Virus record (IMG/VR): IMGVR_UViG_3300009181_000080 | Span: 1 to 62,025 of that record | Strand: one strand, 5' to 3' | Source of the DNA: a virus | Length of the DNA stretch: 62,025 nucleotides | Shown here: piece after piece, positions 45,465 through 54,284 of the stretch | Layout of the letters: the number at the start of each line of letters is the position of its first letter | How positions within the stretch are numbered: the first letter of the stretch is position 1 | Notes under the pieces: model-generated | Told to the model about the DNA's origin: nothing | The model's database searches: none | Seen by the model: the letters and a program-made list of their open reading frames with translations, nothing else | Position numbers and translations under genes: made by a program

Positions 45465-46842
45465 ATCAGACTTTATGGCAAGCGCAGAGTTTATGAAGGA
45501 CAATCTGGGTCCTGCACTTTGTCTTGCTAAATGGAAACAAGTAAGTTTGCATCTTCCCACAGGTCTTAACAATTCATGTTACCATCCACCTTTACATCAG
45601 ATTGATGCTACTGCTTTAAAGGACAACCCCGGTGCATTACATAATACGGAACATAAAAAGAAACAACGTGTTATGATGCTTAAACAAGAAAAACCCAGCG
45701 AGTGTAGCTATTGCTGGAATATGGAATCAACCGGTAATCTAAGCGATCGCCACTATCGGTCGGGTGAGCCATGGGCCGCTATTGACTATGAAGCAATTAA
45801 AAATTCAACAGGAAATGAAGATGATGTTATTCCGTCGTACGTCGAAGTTAACTTTAATCACAATTGTAATCTTAAATGTAGTTATTGCAGTCCACAGTTT
45901 AGTTCGAGCTGGATGCAAGAAGTTGACAAACTTGGAGGGTATCCCACTACTACTATTCATAATGACCCTAGTCATTTTGTTGGAAGGAATCGTCCTATAC
46001 CACATTCCCACGATAACCCATATGTCGAAGCCTTTTGGGAATGGTGGCCTAAGTTATATTCCTCTCTAAAACACTTCCGCATGACCGGTGGCGAACCACT
46101 AATGGATAAAAATACCTATAAGGTATTTGACTATGTATTATCATTTCCCAATCCCGAACTACATCTAGATGTGACTAGTAACTTCAGTGTTGAACCACAA
46201 TTGTGGAACAAATATATTGATTATGTTAAACGATTGTGTAACACACAAATTGAACATTTTATGCAGTATGTTAGTTTAGATTCAGGTATTCCTGCCCATG
46301 CTGAATACATACGTAACGGGTTAAGTTTTGCAAGAGTTCAAAACAGAGTGAATCATTTTTTGTTTGATATCCCTTATCGTAATAGCCTAACATTCATTAT
46401 TACCATGAATAATTTAAGCGTATTAGGGTTACAGCAACAGCTAGAGTGGATATTGAGATTGCGTAAGCAATACAGCACAACATATCAGCGTGTGTGGTTT
46501 GATACACCAGTATTACGTAAACCGGAATGGCAAAGTTTACAGATACTTCCCCCTATATATGTGGGAGTGTTAGAACGGGTAGCAGATTGGATGGAACTTA
46601 ATCTAGAAACGCCCGATATCCCATTCCAGGGGTTTAAGGACTATGAAGTACAACGGTTACGCAGAGATATAGCCTGGATGAAGGACGGTTGCAATCTAGA
46701 TCCAGTATATGTTAAACTACATAGAGGAAACTTTTATCGTTTCTTTAATGAACACGACAAACGTCGTAATACTAACTTTTTAGAAACTTTTCCCGAAATG
46801 TTTGAATTTTGGAACGAATGCAAGTATCATGCCAAACAATAA
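45454..46842 (+). CDS. Radical SAM protein with N-terminal cysteine/histidine auxiliary cluster
   Basis: In this 462-residue protein, the N-terminal 90 residues carry C23, C42-Y-H44, C84-x2-C87, a twitch-like cluster in which a histidine stands where other members have a second cysteine. The radical SAM motif is C138-x3-C142-x2-C145 (NCNLKCSYC), followed by a TGGEP block (about residue 211). It is most like the protein at 49448, with the same cluster spacing and an F-x-x-x-F-P-E-[ML] end. It overlaps the TEK-motif gene before and after it. Substrate unknown. The paired placement with TEK-motif proteins recurs at 52097-54284. Confidence 0.85.
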   Translation: MTNKSDFMASAEFMKDNLGPALCLAKWKQVSLHLPTGLNNSCYHPPLHQIDATALKDNPGALHNTEHKKKQRVMMLKQEKPSECSYCWNMESTGNLSDRHYRSGEPWAAIDYEAIKNSTGNEDDVIPSYVEVNFNHNCNLKCSYCSPQFSSSWMQEVDKLGGYPTTTIHNDPSHFVGRNRPIPHSHDNPYVEAFWEWWPKLYSSLKHFRMTGGEPLMDKNTYKVFDYVLSFPNPELHLDVTSNFSVEPQLWNKYIDYVKRLCNTQIEHFMQYVSLDSGIPAHAEYIRNGLSFARVQNRVNHFLFDIPYRNSLTFIITMNNLSVLGLQQQLEWILRLRKQYSTTYQRVWFDTPVLRKPEWQSLQILPPIYVGVLERVADWMELNLETPDIPFQGFKDYEVQRLRRDIAWMKDGCNLDPVYVKLHRGNFYRFFNEHDKRRNTNFLETFPEMFEFWNECKYHAKQ

Positions 46843-47869
46843 AATAGGGTACCTGGATTATAAAGATTTATTAAACATATTACCAGGGCATAAAAAAAGA
46901 TTGTTAGATATTAGCTGTCTATCAATTGATCAAATCCTTAAATCAATTGATCAATTAAACAGTAATTTTGATACAGTAGTATTAGCTAATGTTGACCCTT
47001 GGTTTCATAATGACACTGAAGAACAAATATTTGATCATCCAAAATTATCAAACAAATTTGTGTTCTTACAAACACAGCAATATGATAATAGTTATTTAGG
47101 AAATCACAAATGGCATATTAGTTTTCCTGCATGGTATATTAATAGAATACTACCCAAAAATAATCAGTTTAAGGCAAAGCCCAAAAATTTAAATTATGGA
47201 TTTGGCTCACTGAATAACAGGCCGGCATTGCATAGGTTATTACTTGGCATAGAATTAAACAACAGAAATTTATTAAAAAATATTGTATTTACGCAAAACA
47301 ACTCTCATATATTAAGTGGAGAGACAGCAGTAGAATATACGCCAGGAAAAATTGATCCTAGATTTTATCAAGATGAAGCATGGTTAAACAGTCAACCGGG
47401 GTTCCAAGCGTATAAAAAATTGTTACCAATATTGTGGCAAAATCAACCAATTGAAAATCGGCAAGATGTTTATCATTATGCCGAAACTGATACATATTGT
47501 AATATAACAACAGAAGCCGCTACTGAACATATTCCTTATAACTGTAGTATCAATTTGCCAGAAATTAGTGAAAAAAGCCATAAACCTTTTATTAGTGGAC
47601 AAATTCCTGTATACTTAGCAGCACAAGGGCATAACACATATCTTAAAGATTTAGGCTACGACCTCTTTGATGAATTGTTACCTGCTAATTTTGATAATTA
47701 TAATACACTTAGTAAAATTAATTCTATAGTTAATTTAATTGAGCAAGGGAAAGAGTTCATTGAACAAATTTATTTTGATAATATTAACAGAATTAAACAC
47801 AATTATAAATTAATATCTGAGCAAACAACGGATAAGATTATTTTAAAAAGAATCCAGGATTTATTATGA
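46829..47869 (+). CDS. TEK-motif family protein, divergent (member 2)
   Basis: This protein has 346 residues from the ATG at 46829, chosen because it gives a short overlap (14 bp) with the previous gene. The family resemblance is seen in YGFGSLNNRPALHRLLLGIEL (about 125-145, in part), the region before the donor-type block. It is also seen in ISEKSHKPFISGQIPVYLA, a degenerate form of the TEK-motif stretch, followed by YLKDLGYDLFDEL. The motif changes (S-E-K-S-H-K-P-F) could mean a changed or lost activity. It is strongly AT-rich, with few stops in other frames. It ends before the only real gap in the accessory operon. Confidence 0.45.
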   Translation: MPNNKIGYLDYKDLLNILPGHKKRLLDISCLSIDQILKSIDQLNSNFDTVVLANVDPWFHNDTEEQIFDHPKLSNKFVFLQTQQYDNSYLGNHKWHISFPAWYINRILPKNNQFKAKPKNLNYGFGSLNNRPALHRLLLGIELNNRNLLKNIVFTQNNSHILSGETAVEYTPGKIDPRFYQDEAWLNSQPGFQAYKKLLPILWQNQPIENRQDVYHYAETDTYCNITTEAATEHIPYNCSINLPEISEKSHKPFISGQIPVYLAAQGHNTYLKDLGYDLFDELLPANFDNYNTLSKINSIVNLIEQGKEFIEQIYFDNINRIKHNYKLISEQTTDKIILKRIQDLL

Positions 47870-47897
47870 TGACCAAGTATCTTATACATTGTGCTAA

Positions 47898-47911
47898 ATG
47901 AATATATTCAT
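47898..47911. promoter_or_regulatory. 14-bp perfect palindrome in the operon gap
   Basis: ATGAATATATTCAT is a perfect palindrome in the 88-bp gap before the radical SAM gene at 47958, the only sizeable gap between 40868 and 61289. It could be an operator or an RNA stem. No convincing -35/-10 pair or late box is seen beside it. Confidence 0.35.
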
Positions 47912-47957
47912 CAACACGTATTGCATTACCAAAGATTAAATAATACACTATACTTAA

Positions 47958-48005
47958 ATGCCTAGACAACAAAACGAAACAGATTCGGAATACAAACGCA
48001 GGGTA
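47958..48005 (+). repeat. Leader repeat, copy 1 of 2
   Basis: This 48-bp leader matches 49448-49495 at 38 of 48 positions by eye, both starting at an ATG and coding for 13 of 16 identical residues. The two copies bracket the bulk of the radical SAM gene at 47958. Confidence 0.8.
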
Positions 48006-49478
48006 GTTTGTATTGGCGATGGCTCGGCACTAGCAGAAGAACGGTCAAAAATCCAAGCAATAAAGCATAATCTTGTTTACCGAGGTATATTAGATAATTC
48101 AACACTCTTAGATGATGGATGTTATCATACTAGTATATACGATATTACTCTAATAGAATTACAAAATAAAATTAACGATGATGTTAAAATCATCGTTCTT
48201 GACATTGATGAGACATATTATAAATCCGTAACAGAATACTACAATACTATTAACATGGGGCAGGCACTACAAAACACGGCAGAAGTAGAATTTATAAATC
48301 AAAAAATGCAAAATCCGTTTGTGCAATTGGTTGATGAAAATAAAACTTTTTGTATTATGCCGTTTGTGGCATTATATAAAGATGGAAGTAAATCTAGAGT
48401 TTGTTGTTATATGTCATCCCCGGTTACCACTACTTACACAGACTTTAATACAGATCCCGCTCTTAATAAAATTAGAACCGATTTGTTATTGCCTAATCGA
48501 CCAATTGAACAATGTAAGTATTGTTATAATCTTGAAAATAATAATGTAATAAGTCCCAGGCAAACATATACAATTAATTGGACATATAAATTAAATTTAA
48601 AATCCTTTGATGATGTAGTACGCCGTACTACATTGTTAGATTATGATATCCGATTAACTAATAAATGTAATTTACTTTGTCGTTCGTGTGCGCCGGGTGC
48701 AAGCCATTTAATAGGTAAAGAATATTTTAAAATAGGATTAACTAATACTAATATAGGATTAAAGACGGTCGAATCATACGATATCATTGATTTAACAACG
48801 GTTCGTCGTGTATATGTTGCTGGCGGTGAACCTACGATTGATACTGAATTTTTTAAATTTTTACAAAAATGCATCGACTTAAATAAACTTGATTTTGAAT
48901 TTATTATTAATACAAATGCCGTAGTTACTAGCCAAAAATTTCTTAATCTAATTAAACATTTTACAAATTTAAAATTTGAAATTAGTTTAGACGGATTTGA
49001 CGAGATTAATCATTATGTTCGATGGCCGAGTAATTGGGAAAAAATAAAAACAAATATAATAAAATTAAATCAAGTTAGCGACGGAAGAATTTCGACAAAT
49101 ACTGTAGTATCAATTTACAATATAGGTAGACTTTACAAATTATTTGAATTTTTAGAAAATACATATCCTATTGCTCAACGGCATTTATCTATTTTAGTGA
49201 ATCCGGACGTACAGCAAGCATATAATTTTCCAGATAAAAAATTTGCGTTAGATGATTTAGAAAAAATGAAATTGTTAAGAACATATCAAATTGATGCAAC
49301 GTTTAAAAGTAAAGTAGATTACTTAATTACAGAAATAACTAACTCGGACATAAATTTTGATCTCTTAGAGAAATTTTTTAAATTCAATGATAAATTAGAT
49401 ACATCAAGGGGTGTTAAACTATACGACTATATACCGGAGCTAGAAGCATGCCGAGAATCAATAACGAAACAGATTTAG
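47958..49478 (+). CDS. Radical SAM protein with extra N-terminal domain and duplicated leader
   Basis: In this 506-residue protein, residues 1-16 (MPR-x2-NETD-x-EYKRRV) are nearly the same as the start of the next radical SAM protein at 49448. Residues 17-125 form an unrecognised alpha/beta domain. Residues 132-189 hold an auxiliary pattern C132, C149-C150, C186-x2-C189. The core motif is C237-x3-C241-x2-C244, followed by an AGGEP block (about 279). The closing residues come from a different frame of the repeated leader. A cargo gene with a copy of the following gene's start in front is the same arrangement as at gp46. Substrate unknown. Confidence 0.8.
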   Translation: MPRQQNETDSEYKRRVVCIGDGSALAEERSKIQAIKHNLVYRGILDNSTLLDDGCYHTSIYDITLIELQNKINDDVKIIVLDIDETYYKSVTEYYNTINMGQALQNTAEVEFINQKMQNPFVQLVDENKTFCIMPFVALYKDGSKSRVCCYMSSPVTTTYTDFNTDPALNKIRTDLLLPNRPIEQCKYCYNLENNNVISPRQTYTINWTYKLNLKSFDDVVRRTTLLDYDIRLTNKCNLLCRSCAPGASHLIGKEYFKIGLTNTNIGLKTVESYDIIDLTTVRRVYVAGGEPTIDTEFFKFLQKCIDLNKLDFEFIINTNAVVTSQKFLNLIKHFTNLKFEISLDGFDEINHYVRWPSNWEKIKTNIIKLNQVSDGRISTNTVVSIYNIGRLYKLFEFLENTYPIAQRHLSILVNPDVQQAYNFPDKKFALDDLEKMKLLRTYQIDATFKSKVDYLITEITNSDINFDLLEKFFKFNDKLDTSRGVKLYDYIPELEACRESITKQI

Positions 49479-49495
49479 AATATAAACGCAGAGTA
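49448..49495 (+). repeat. Leader repeat, copy 2 of 2
   Basis: This is the second copy of the leader. Its first 31 bp double as the 3' end of the upstream gene in another frame, so the upstream gene runs into the copy. Confidence 0.8.
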
Positions 49496-50797
49496 ATCGA
49501 TATAAAGTCGGAGTCTTTCTGCGGAGCCAAATGGTACAATGCCACTATATGGTTGGGTAGCGGTATGACCACAAGTTGCCATCACCCCTTGCCACATAAG
49601 GTCCCGGTAGAGGATGTGCTGGCCAATCCCAAGGCATTGCATAATACACAAAAGAAAAAGATGGAACGCGAGCAGATGCAAAAAGGCGAACGGCCATCTG
49701 GGTGCGAATATTGTTGGAAGATAGAAGATATCGGACGAGACAATATAAGTGATAGAGTATATAAGACAGTTATATACTCTGATGAGGATTTAGATTATGC
49801 ATATACTACACCGCCAGGCACGGACATAGATTTACAGACCCTTGAAATCGCTTTTGACCGTACTTGCCAATTTGCTTGTAGCTATTGTAACCCTGCGTTC
49901 TCAACTACATGGGTCAAAGATATCAAACAAAATGGCCCGTATACTAATCTAGTATCTGATGGCAGGAACCACTTCACACACCCACACACCAGTAGCCAAT
50001 TGTATAAAGTAAACGAAGTCAATCCATATATAGAAGCGTTCTTTAAATGGTGGGAATCGGATCTCCATAGGACGTTGCAGGAACTACGGATAACTGGCGG
50101 TGAGCCATTGATGTCGGGTCATACATGGAAATTATTAGATTGGTTTAAAACCAATAAAGGTCGTAGTAATACACGTCTGGCAATTAACAGCAATCTTGGG
50201 ACCGATGTTGATATAGATAGGCTACTTGAAAACACACGAGATGTAGTATTTGATCTATATACCAGTAACGAAGCAGTTGGGCTACAAGCTGAATATATAC
50301 GCGATGGGCTAGTATGGCAAGATTGGGCGGATAACATGGAGAAGCTAATGCAAAGTAATCAATTGCGCGGCCTACATGTTATGTGTACCATCAACGCATT
50401 ATGTTTGGATAGCTTACCTACATTACTCGACATCATCGTCCAATGGAAACAAGAGAATGGCGATGACTTCCCTAACTTCTCGCTAAATATATTACGCTTC
50501 CCTAGTTTCCAAAGTCCCTTGGTATTACCCGACGATATACGCACGGAATACAAAGATAATTTACAAATTTGGTTTGACAACAATAAAGATAACGAGTTCC
50601 TCCATCAGATGGAACTTAATCAAGTCCAACGATTAATAGATTATCTTGATGTAGTTAAAACTCCACACACTGGATCGGCGGAACGATCAGTATTACAGCA
50701 AGACTTTAAACAATTTTATGTACAATACGATCAACGTCGAAATAAAAGCTTCACAACAACATTTCCTAAATTAGCAGATTGGTTTAACTCATTATGA
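49448..50797 (+). CDS. Radical SAM protein with N-terminal cysteine/histidine auxiliary cluster
   Basis: In this 449-residue protein, after the leader (1-16) come C25, C44-H-H46 and C86-x2-C89, the same auxiliary pattern as the protein at 45454. The core motif is C140-x3-C144-x2-C147 and an ITGGEP block follows (about 217). The closing FVQYDQRRNKSF-type segment, in various forms, ends several of these proteins. Similarity to 45454 suggests a duplication before the other radical SAM gene entered between them. It overlaps the next gene by 4 bp (ATGA). Substrate unknown. Confidence 0.85.
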   Translation: MPRINNETDLEYKRRVIDIKSESFCGAKWYNATIWLGSGMTTSCHHPLPHKVPVEDVLANPKALHNTQKKKMEREQMQKGERPSGCEYCWKIEDIGRDNISDRVYKTVIYSDEDLDYAYTTPPGTDIDLQTLEIAFDRTCQFACSYCNPAFSTTWVKDIKQNGPYTNLVSDGRNHFTHPHTSSQLYKVNEVNPYIEAFFKWWESDLHRTLQELRITGGEPLMSGHTWKLLDWFKTNKGRSNTRLAINSNLGTDVDIDRLLENTRDVVFDLYTSNEAVGLQAEYIRDGLVWQDWADNMEKLMQSNQLRGLHVMCTINALCLDSLPTLLDIIVQWKQENGDDFPNFSLNILRFPSFQSPLVLPDDIRTEYKDNLQIWFDNNKDNEFLHQMELNQVQRLIDYLDVVKTPHTGSAERSVLQQDFKQFYVQYDQRRNKSFTTTFPKLADWFNSL

Positions 50798-52110
50798 CAG
50801 ATAATATAGATAATTACTACAAAAACTACAACTACGGTGCCCGCAAGCCCATATACATTAAAGAGGAAGAACTACGCACAGACCAACTTGATCGACTAAT
50901 TAAAAGCGATCAGTTCTGCATGATCCCGTGGATACATATGCATGGCTTTCCTGATGGTCGCGCATATCCTTGTTGTTTAAGTGAACCACAGCATCCGATT
51001 GGTGACTTGAAAAAGAATACCATGCGGGAGATTTGGAATCAAGATCCCCTGAAACAAATGCGTGTTAATATGCTTAACAATAAACCTTGCAAAGAATGTA
51101 CAAAATGTTATGAGCAAGAAAAGAGTAATTTGTTTAGTATGCGGGAAAGCAGTAATAAAAACTTTGGTCATCTAGTAAAGCTAGTCGACGATACCAAACC
51201 CGACGGCACACAAGAAGATTTTAAATTACGTTACTATGATATTCGATTTAGCAATCTATGTAATTTTGCATGTCGTACTTGTGGCAGCATCTTCAGTAGC
51301 AATTGGTTTAAAGATGAAAAAGCCGCAGGGTGGGATCCACAACACCCAATGGTGATGTATGCCGGCAAAGATGAGCATGATATGTGGGAACAGATGCAAG
51401 AACATATTCCGCATCTTGAACAGATATATTGGGCCGGCGGCGAACCATTGATCATGAAGGAACATTGGAAAGTATTAGATGAACTAGTTAAACGGAAAAT
51501 GTTCCATGTTCGTTTGATCTATAATACAAACTTCAGCGAACTTAAATTTAAAGGGCGCGATGTCCTTGAAATGTGGAAACTGTTTGATTGTGTTAGTGTT
51601 GGTGCCAGTTTAGATGGAAACTATGAACGCGGTGAATATATTCGTAAGGGCCAGAACTGGAAAGAAACTGTGGAAAACAGAGAACGTATGTTACAGATAT
51701 GTCCCAACGTTGATTTCTATGTCAGTAGCACCGTTAGTATGATGAATGTACTGCATATCACAGACTTTCATAAAGAGTGGGTTGAACTTGGCTTACTACG
51801 TCCAATGGATTGGAACATCAACATACTACAGCATCCATTCCGTTATCGTGTGGATGTGCTACCACAGCATTTAAAAGAGCAGGCAAAAGCAAAACTAGAA
51901 GAACATATCAAATGGCTAGAGCCTTTAGATACGTTATCGAGAGCCACAAGCGGGTACAAAGGTATTATTAATTTTATGATGCAACAAGATGGCACAAATC
52001 AATTATCGGAATTTTTTAGAAATAATAATACTATAGACAGAGTGCGTAACGAAGATTTCTTTAAAGTATTCCCTGAACTCATTGACCTGAAAAACTATGC
52101 CCCTACCTAA
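50794..52110 (+). CDS. Radical SAM protein with N-terminal twitch-like cysteine cluster
   Basis: In this 438-residue protein, an N-terminal polar stretch (1-38) precedes CMIPW at C42, then C60-C61 and a C99-x2-C102-x2-C105 group, the auxiliary cluster. The core motif is C156-x3-C160-x2-C163, and a AGGEP block is near residue 215. The order and spacing (C-x17-CC, then C-x2-C) is that of the twitch-radical SAM proteins in bacterial surface-polysaccharide loci. It starts at an ATGA overlap and ends overlapping the next radical SAM gene by 14 bp. Substrate unknown. Confidence 0.87.
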   Translation: MTDNIDNYYKNYNYGARKPIYIKEEELRTDQLDRLIKSDQFCMIPWIHMHGFPDGRAYPCCLSEPQHPIGDLKKNTMREIWNQDPLKQMRVNMLNNKPCKECTKCYEQEKSNLFSMRESSNKNFGHLVKLVDDTKPDGTQEDFKLRYYDIRFSNLCNFACRTCGSIFSSNWFKDEKAAGWDPQHPMVMYAGKDEHDMWEQMQEHIPHLEQIYWAGGEPLIMKEHWKVLDELVKRKMFHVRLIYNTNFSELKFKGRDVLEMWKLFDCVSVGASLDGNYERGEYIRKGQNWKETVENRERMLQICPNVDFYVSSTVSMMNVLHITDFHKEWVELGLLRPMDWNINILQHPFRYRVDVLPQHLKEQAKAKLEEHIKWLEPLDTLSRATSGYKGIINFMMQQDGTNQLSEFFRNNNTIDRVRNEDFFKVFPELIDLKNYAPT

Positions 52111-53314
52111 AACAATTTGTATGTTACCTTGGATCAGCATCGAAACCAGTCCAATTGGATCTGTGCGTCCTTGCTGTTTAGCCACAGACGAAATCACTAA
52201 ACCCAATGGTGAAAAGTTTGATCTGAACGTAGATACGTTAAGCACTATATATCGCAGTGAGTATATGCAAGATCTACGTAAACGATTCCGTGCTGGGGAA
52301 AAGCCCGAAACTTGTAAAAGATGTTGGGAAGAGGAAGATGCGGGCCGCACAAGTAAGCGTATGCATACACGGGTTAGGTTCAAACACGAAGTAGATAAAG
52401 TAGATTTCGCCAACGATAACCCGGATCAGCTTTGGTTTGTTGATTTAAAGTTAGGTAATATCTGCAATTTAAAATGTCGTATATGCGGCTCGTGGTCCAG
52501 TAGTTCGTGGGCACAAGAAGAAATGGGTTATATAAAACATGTTCCTGATCGCAAGCAACACATAGCCTATACTTGGTTACAGCAAGGGCAATGGCCACGT
52601 AATAAAAATAGCGATACTTTTTGGAATGACATGAAAGAGATGCTACCCCAAGTTCGTTATTTTGAGTTTACTGGTGGCGAACCATTTATGATCCCCGAGC
52701 ACTTTGAGCTACTACAATATGCCGTGGATCAAGGATACAGTAAAAATATTGAAATCCACTACAATACCAACGGCACACAATGGCCTGAAAAGTACATACA
52801 CTTATGGCAAGAGTTTAAGTATGTTGAAATAGCATTCAGTATCGACAATATAGGCGCACGATTTGAATACGAAAGATTTGGTGCCAAATGGCATGAAGTA
52901 GAAGAAAACATCGCAAAGTTCCAAGCATTGCGTGATAGATCAAATAACATAACTACCCAAGTATGCATGACGATTAACACACAGAACGTTTACTATCTAG
53001 AAGAATTATGCCACTGGGTATCACGACAAAATTTTAACTACGATTACTTTAATATGTTACATGATCCTAAACATCAAAACATTGGATCAATGACACAGGC
53101 CGCTAAGGACTTAGTCATTGCAAAATTAGAGTCTGGAAGTTTTAAAACAAAACATAAAGTAGAAATTGATCGGATCATACAGTTTATTAAAAATGGTAAT
53201 ACTGGAGACGGGAATAAGTTTTTATTTGATATGAAGCGTGCCGACGAATTTAGAAAACAAAGTTTCATGACCACACATCCAGAAATAGCAAGAGCCATGG
53301 GTTATGAAGATTAG
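52097..53314 (+). CDS. Radical SAM protein with N-terminal twitch-like cysteine cluster
   Basis: In this 405-residue protein, the auxiliary pattern begins right at the N-terminus (C8, C26-C27, C73-x2-C76). The core motif is C123-x3-C127-x2-C130, with a TGGEP block near residue 195. From the first cysteine to the final HPEIARAMGY it parallels the minus-strand protein at 4477-6060, which has 130 extra residues in front. The two are the closest pair among the eight. It overlaps the following TEK-motif gene by 11 bp. Substrate unknown. Confidence 0.87.
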   Translation: MPLPKTICMLPWISIETSPIGSVRPCCLATDEITKPNGEKFDLNVDTLSTIYRSEYMQDLRKRFRAGEKPETCKRCWEEEDAGRTSKRMHTRVRFKHEVDKVDFANDNPDQLWFVDLKLGNICNLKCRICGSWSSSSWAQEEMGYIKHVPDRKQHIAYTWLQQGQWPRNKNSDTFWNDMKEMLPQVRYFEFTGGEPFMIPEHFELLQYAVDQGYSKNIEIHYNTNGTQWPEKYIHLWQEFKYVEIAFSIDNIGARFEYERFGAKWHEVEENIAKFQALRDRSNNITTQVCMTINTQNVYYLEELCHWVSRQNFNYDYFNMLHDPKHQNIGSMTQAAKDLVIAKLESGSFKTKHKVEIDRIIQFIKNGNTGDGNKFLFDMKRADEFRKQSFMTTHPEIARAMGYED

Positions 53315-54284
53315 ATTGGTTAATTTTTACGGGAATAATAACTTAACAGTGCCAGCACACGAAGGTAACATAAAGGACTGGTTTGATATAGAATTTTTTG
53401 ATAGACAAACTACGTACGATAAAGCCAATACGGTCTTTATAATGAATAATTATCAATATTTAGAAAATAAACCATATATTGATAAGTTGATAGAAAACGG
53501 ACACAAATTCGTATCGGAGAATTTATGTGAATCAAGTTTGATCGAAGAACAATTTAGAAATCATCCCAACGTTTTACATTTTTATTGTGCTAATGAGGAA
53601 GCAGAGCACAATACAAATATACATCCAATACCGATGTTTTTTTGGTATCGAGAAAGTAGAAGCTTCCGGGATTACAAACAATTAATCAGGCTTGTTAATA
53701 TCGATAAAAAATTCGTTAATAAAAAATTTTTATTATTAATGAATCTTGCTAAACCCTTTAGAGATAACATATACAATAAATTTCTTCCTATTCTTGATGA
53801 TGCGATTTATAGTTACGTAGGCAAAAATAAACACCCACCCGGTGACATACCGCGAGATACGTTTGAATGGGATCGATTTATAAATATAGATTGGTACAAT
53901 CATACAGAGTTTAGTGTGGTGGTAGAAACTAATATATCGATGTCAAACGACCGTATTTTTATCACAGAAAAAACAATGAAGCCAATAGCATTGCGTCATC
54001 CGTTTGTATCTTTAAGTTGCCCCGGGACACTACGGTTACTTAAAAAATCTGGATTTGAAACCTTTGAGAATTTATTTGATGAATCGTATGACTTATCTGT
54101 TTACCCAAATGCAAATATAGATTCAATATACACACAAGTAAAAGATTACAATCACGTTGGATACGATTTCCTTACACAACAAAAGTTAGAACACAATCAT
54201 AATTGGTTCTATAACGAGCAAGAAATAACTCGTAGATTCACCAACGATATCGTTAATCCGATATTAGAGTTTGTAAATGGATAA
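53304..54284 (+). CDS. TEK-motif family protein, putative glycosyltransferase (member 3)
   Basis: In this 326-residue protein, the C-terminal block reads FITEKTMKPIALRHPFVSLS, then LKKSGFETFENLFDESYD and LEHNHNWFYNEQE, matching the proteins at 44514 and 61282. The N-terminal half (KIRLVNFYGNN...) has a Rossmann-like pattern with VFIMNNYQYL and KFVSENLCES. A two-domain, GT-B-like or fucosyltransferase-like layout is my best guess. It is sandwiched between two radical SAM genes with short overlaps on both sides, so the products are probably made in similar amounts. Confidence 0.5.
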   Translation: MKIRLVNFYGNNNLTVPAHEGNIKDWFDIEFFDRQTTYDKANTVFIMNNYQYLENKPYIDKLIENGHKFVSENLCESSLIEEQFRNHPNVLHFYCANEEAEHNTNIHPIPMFFWYRESRSFRDYKQLIRLVNIDKKFVNKKFLLLMNLAKPFRDNIYNKFLPILDDAIYSYVGKNKHPPGDIPRDTFEWDRFINIDWYNHTEFSVVVETNISMSNDRIFITEKTMKPIALRHPFVSLSCPGTLRLLKKSGFETFENLFDESYDLSVYPNANIDSIYTQVKDYNHVGYDFLTQQKLEHNHNWFYNEQEITRRFTNDIVNPILEFVNG

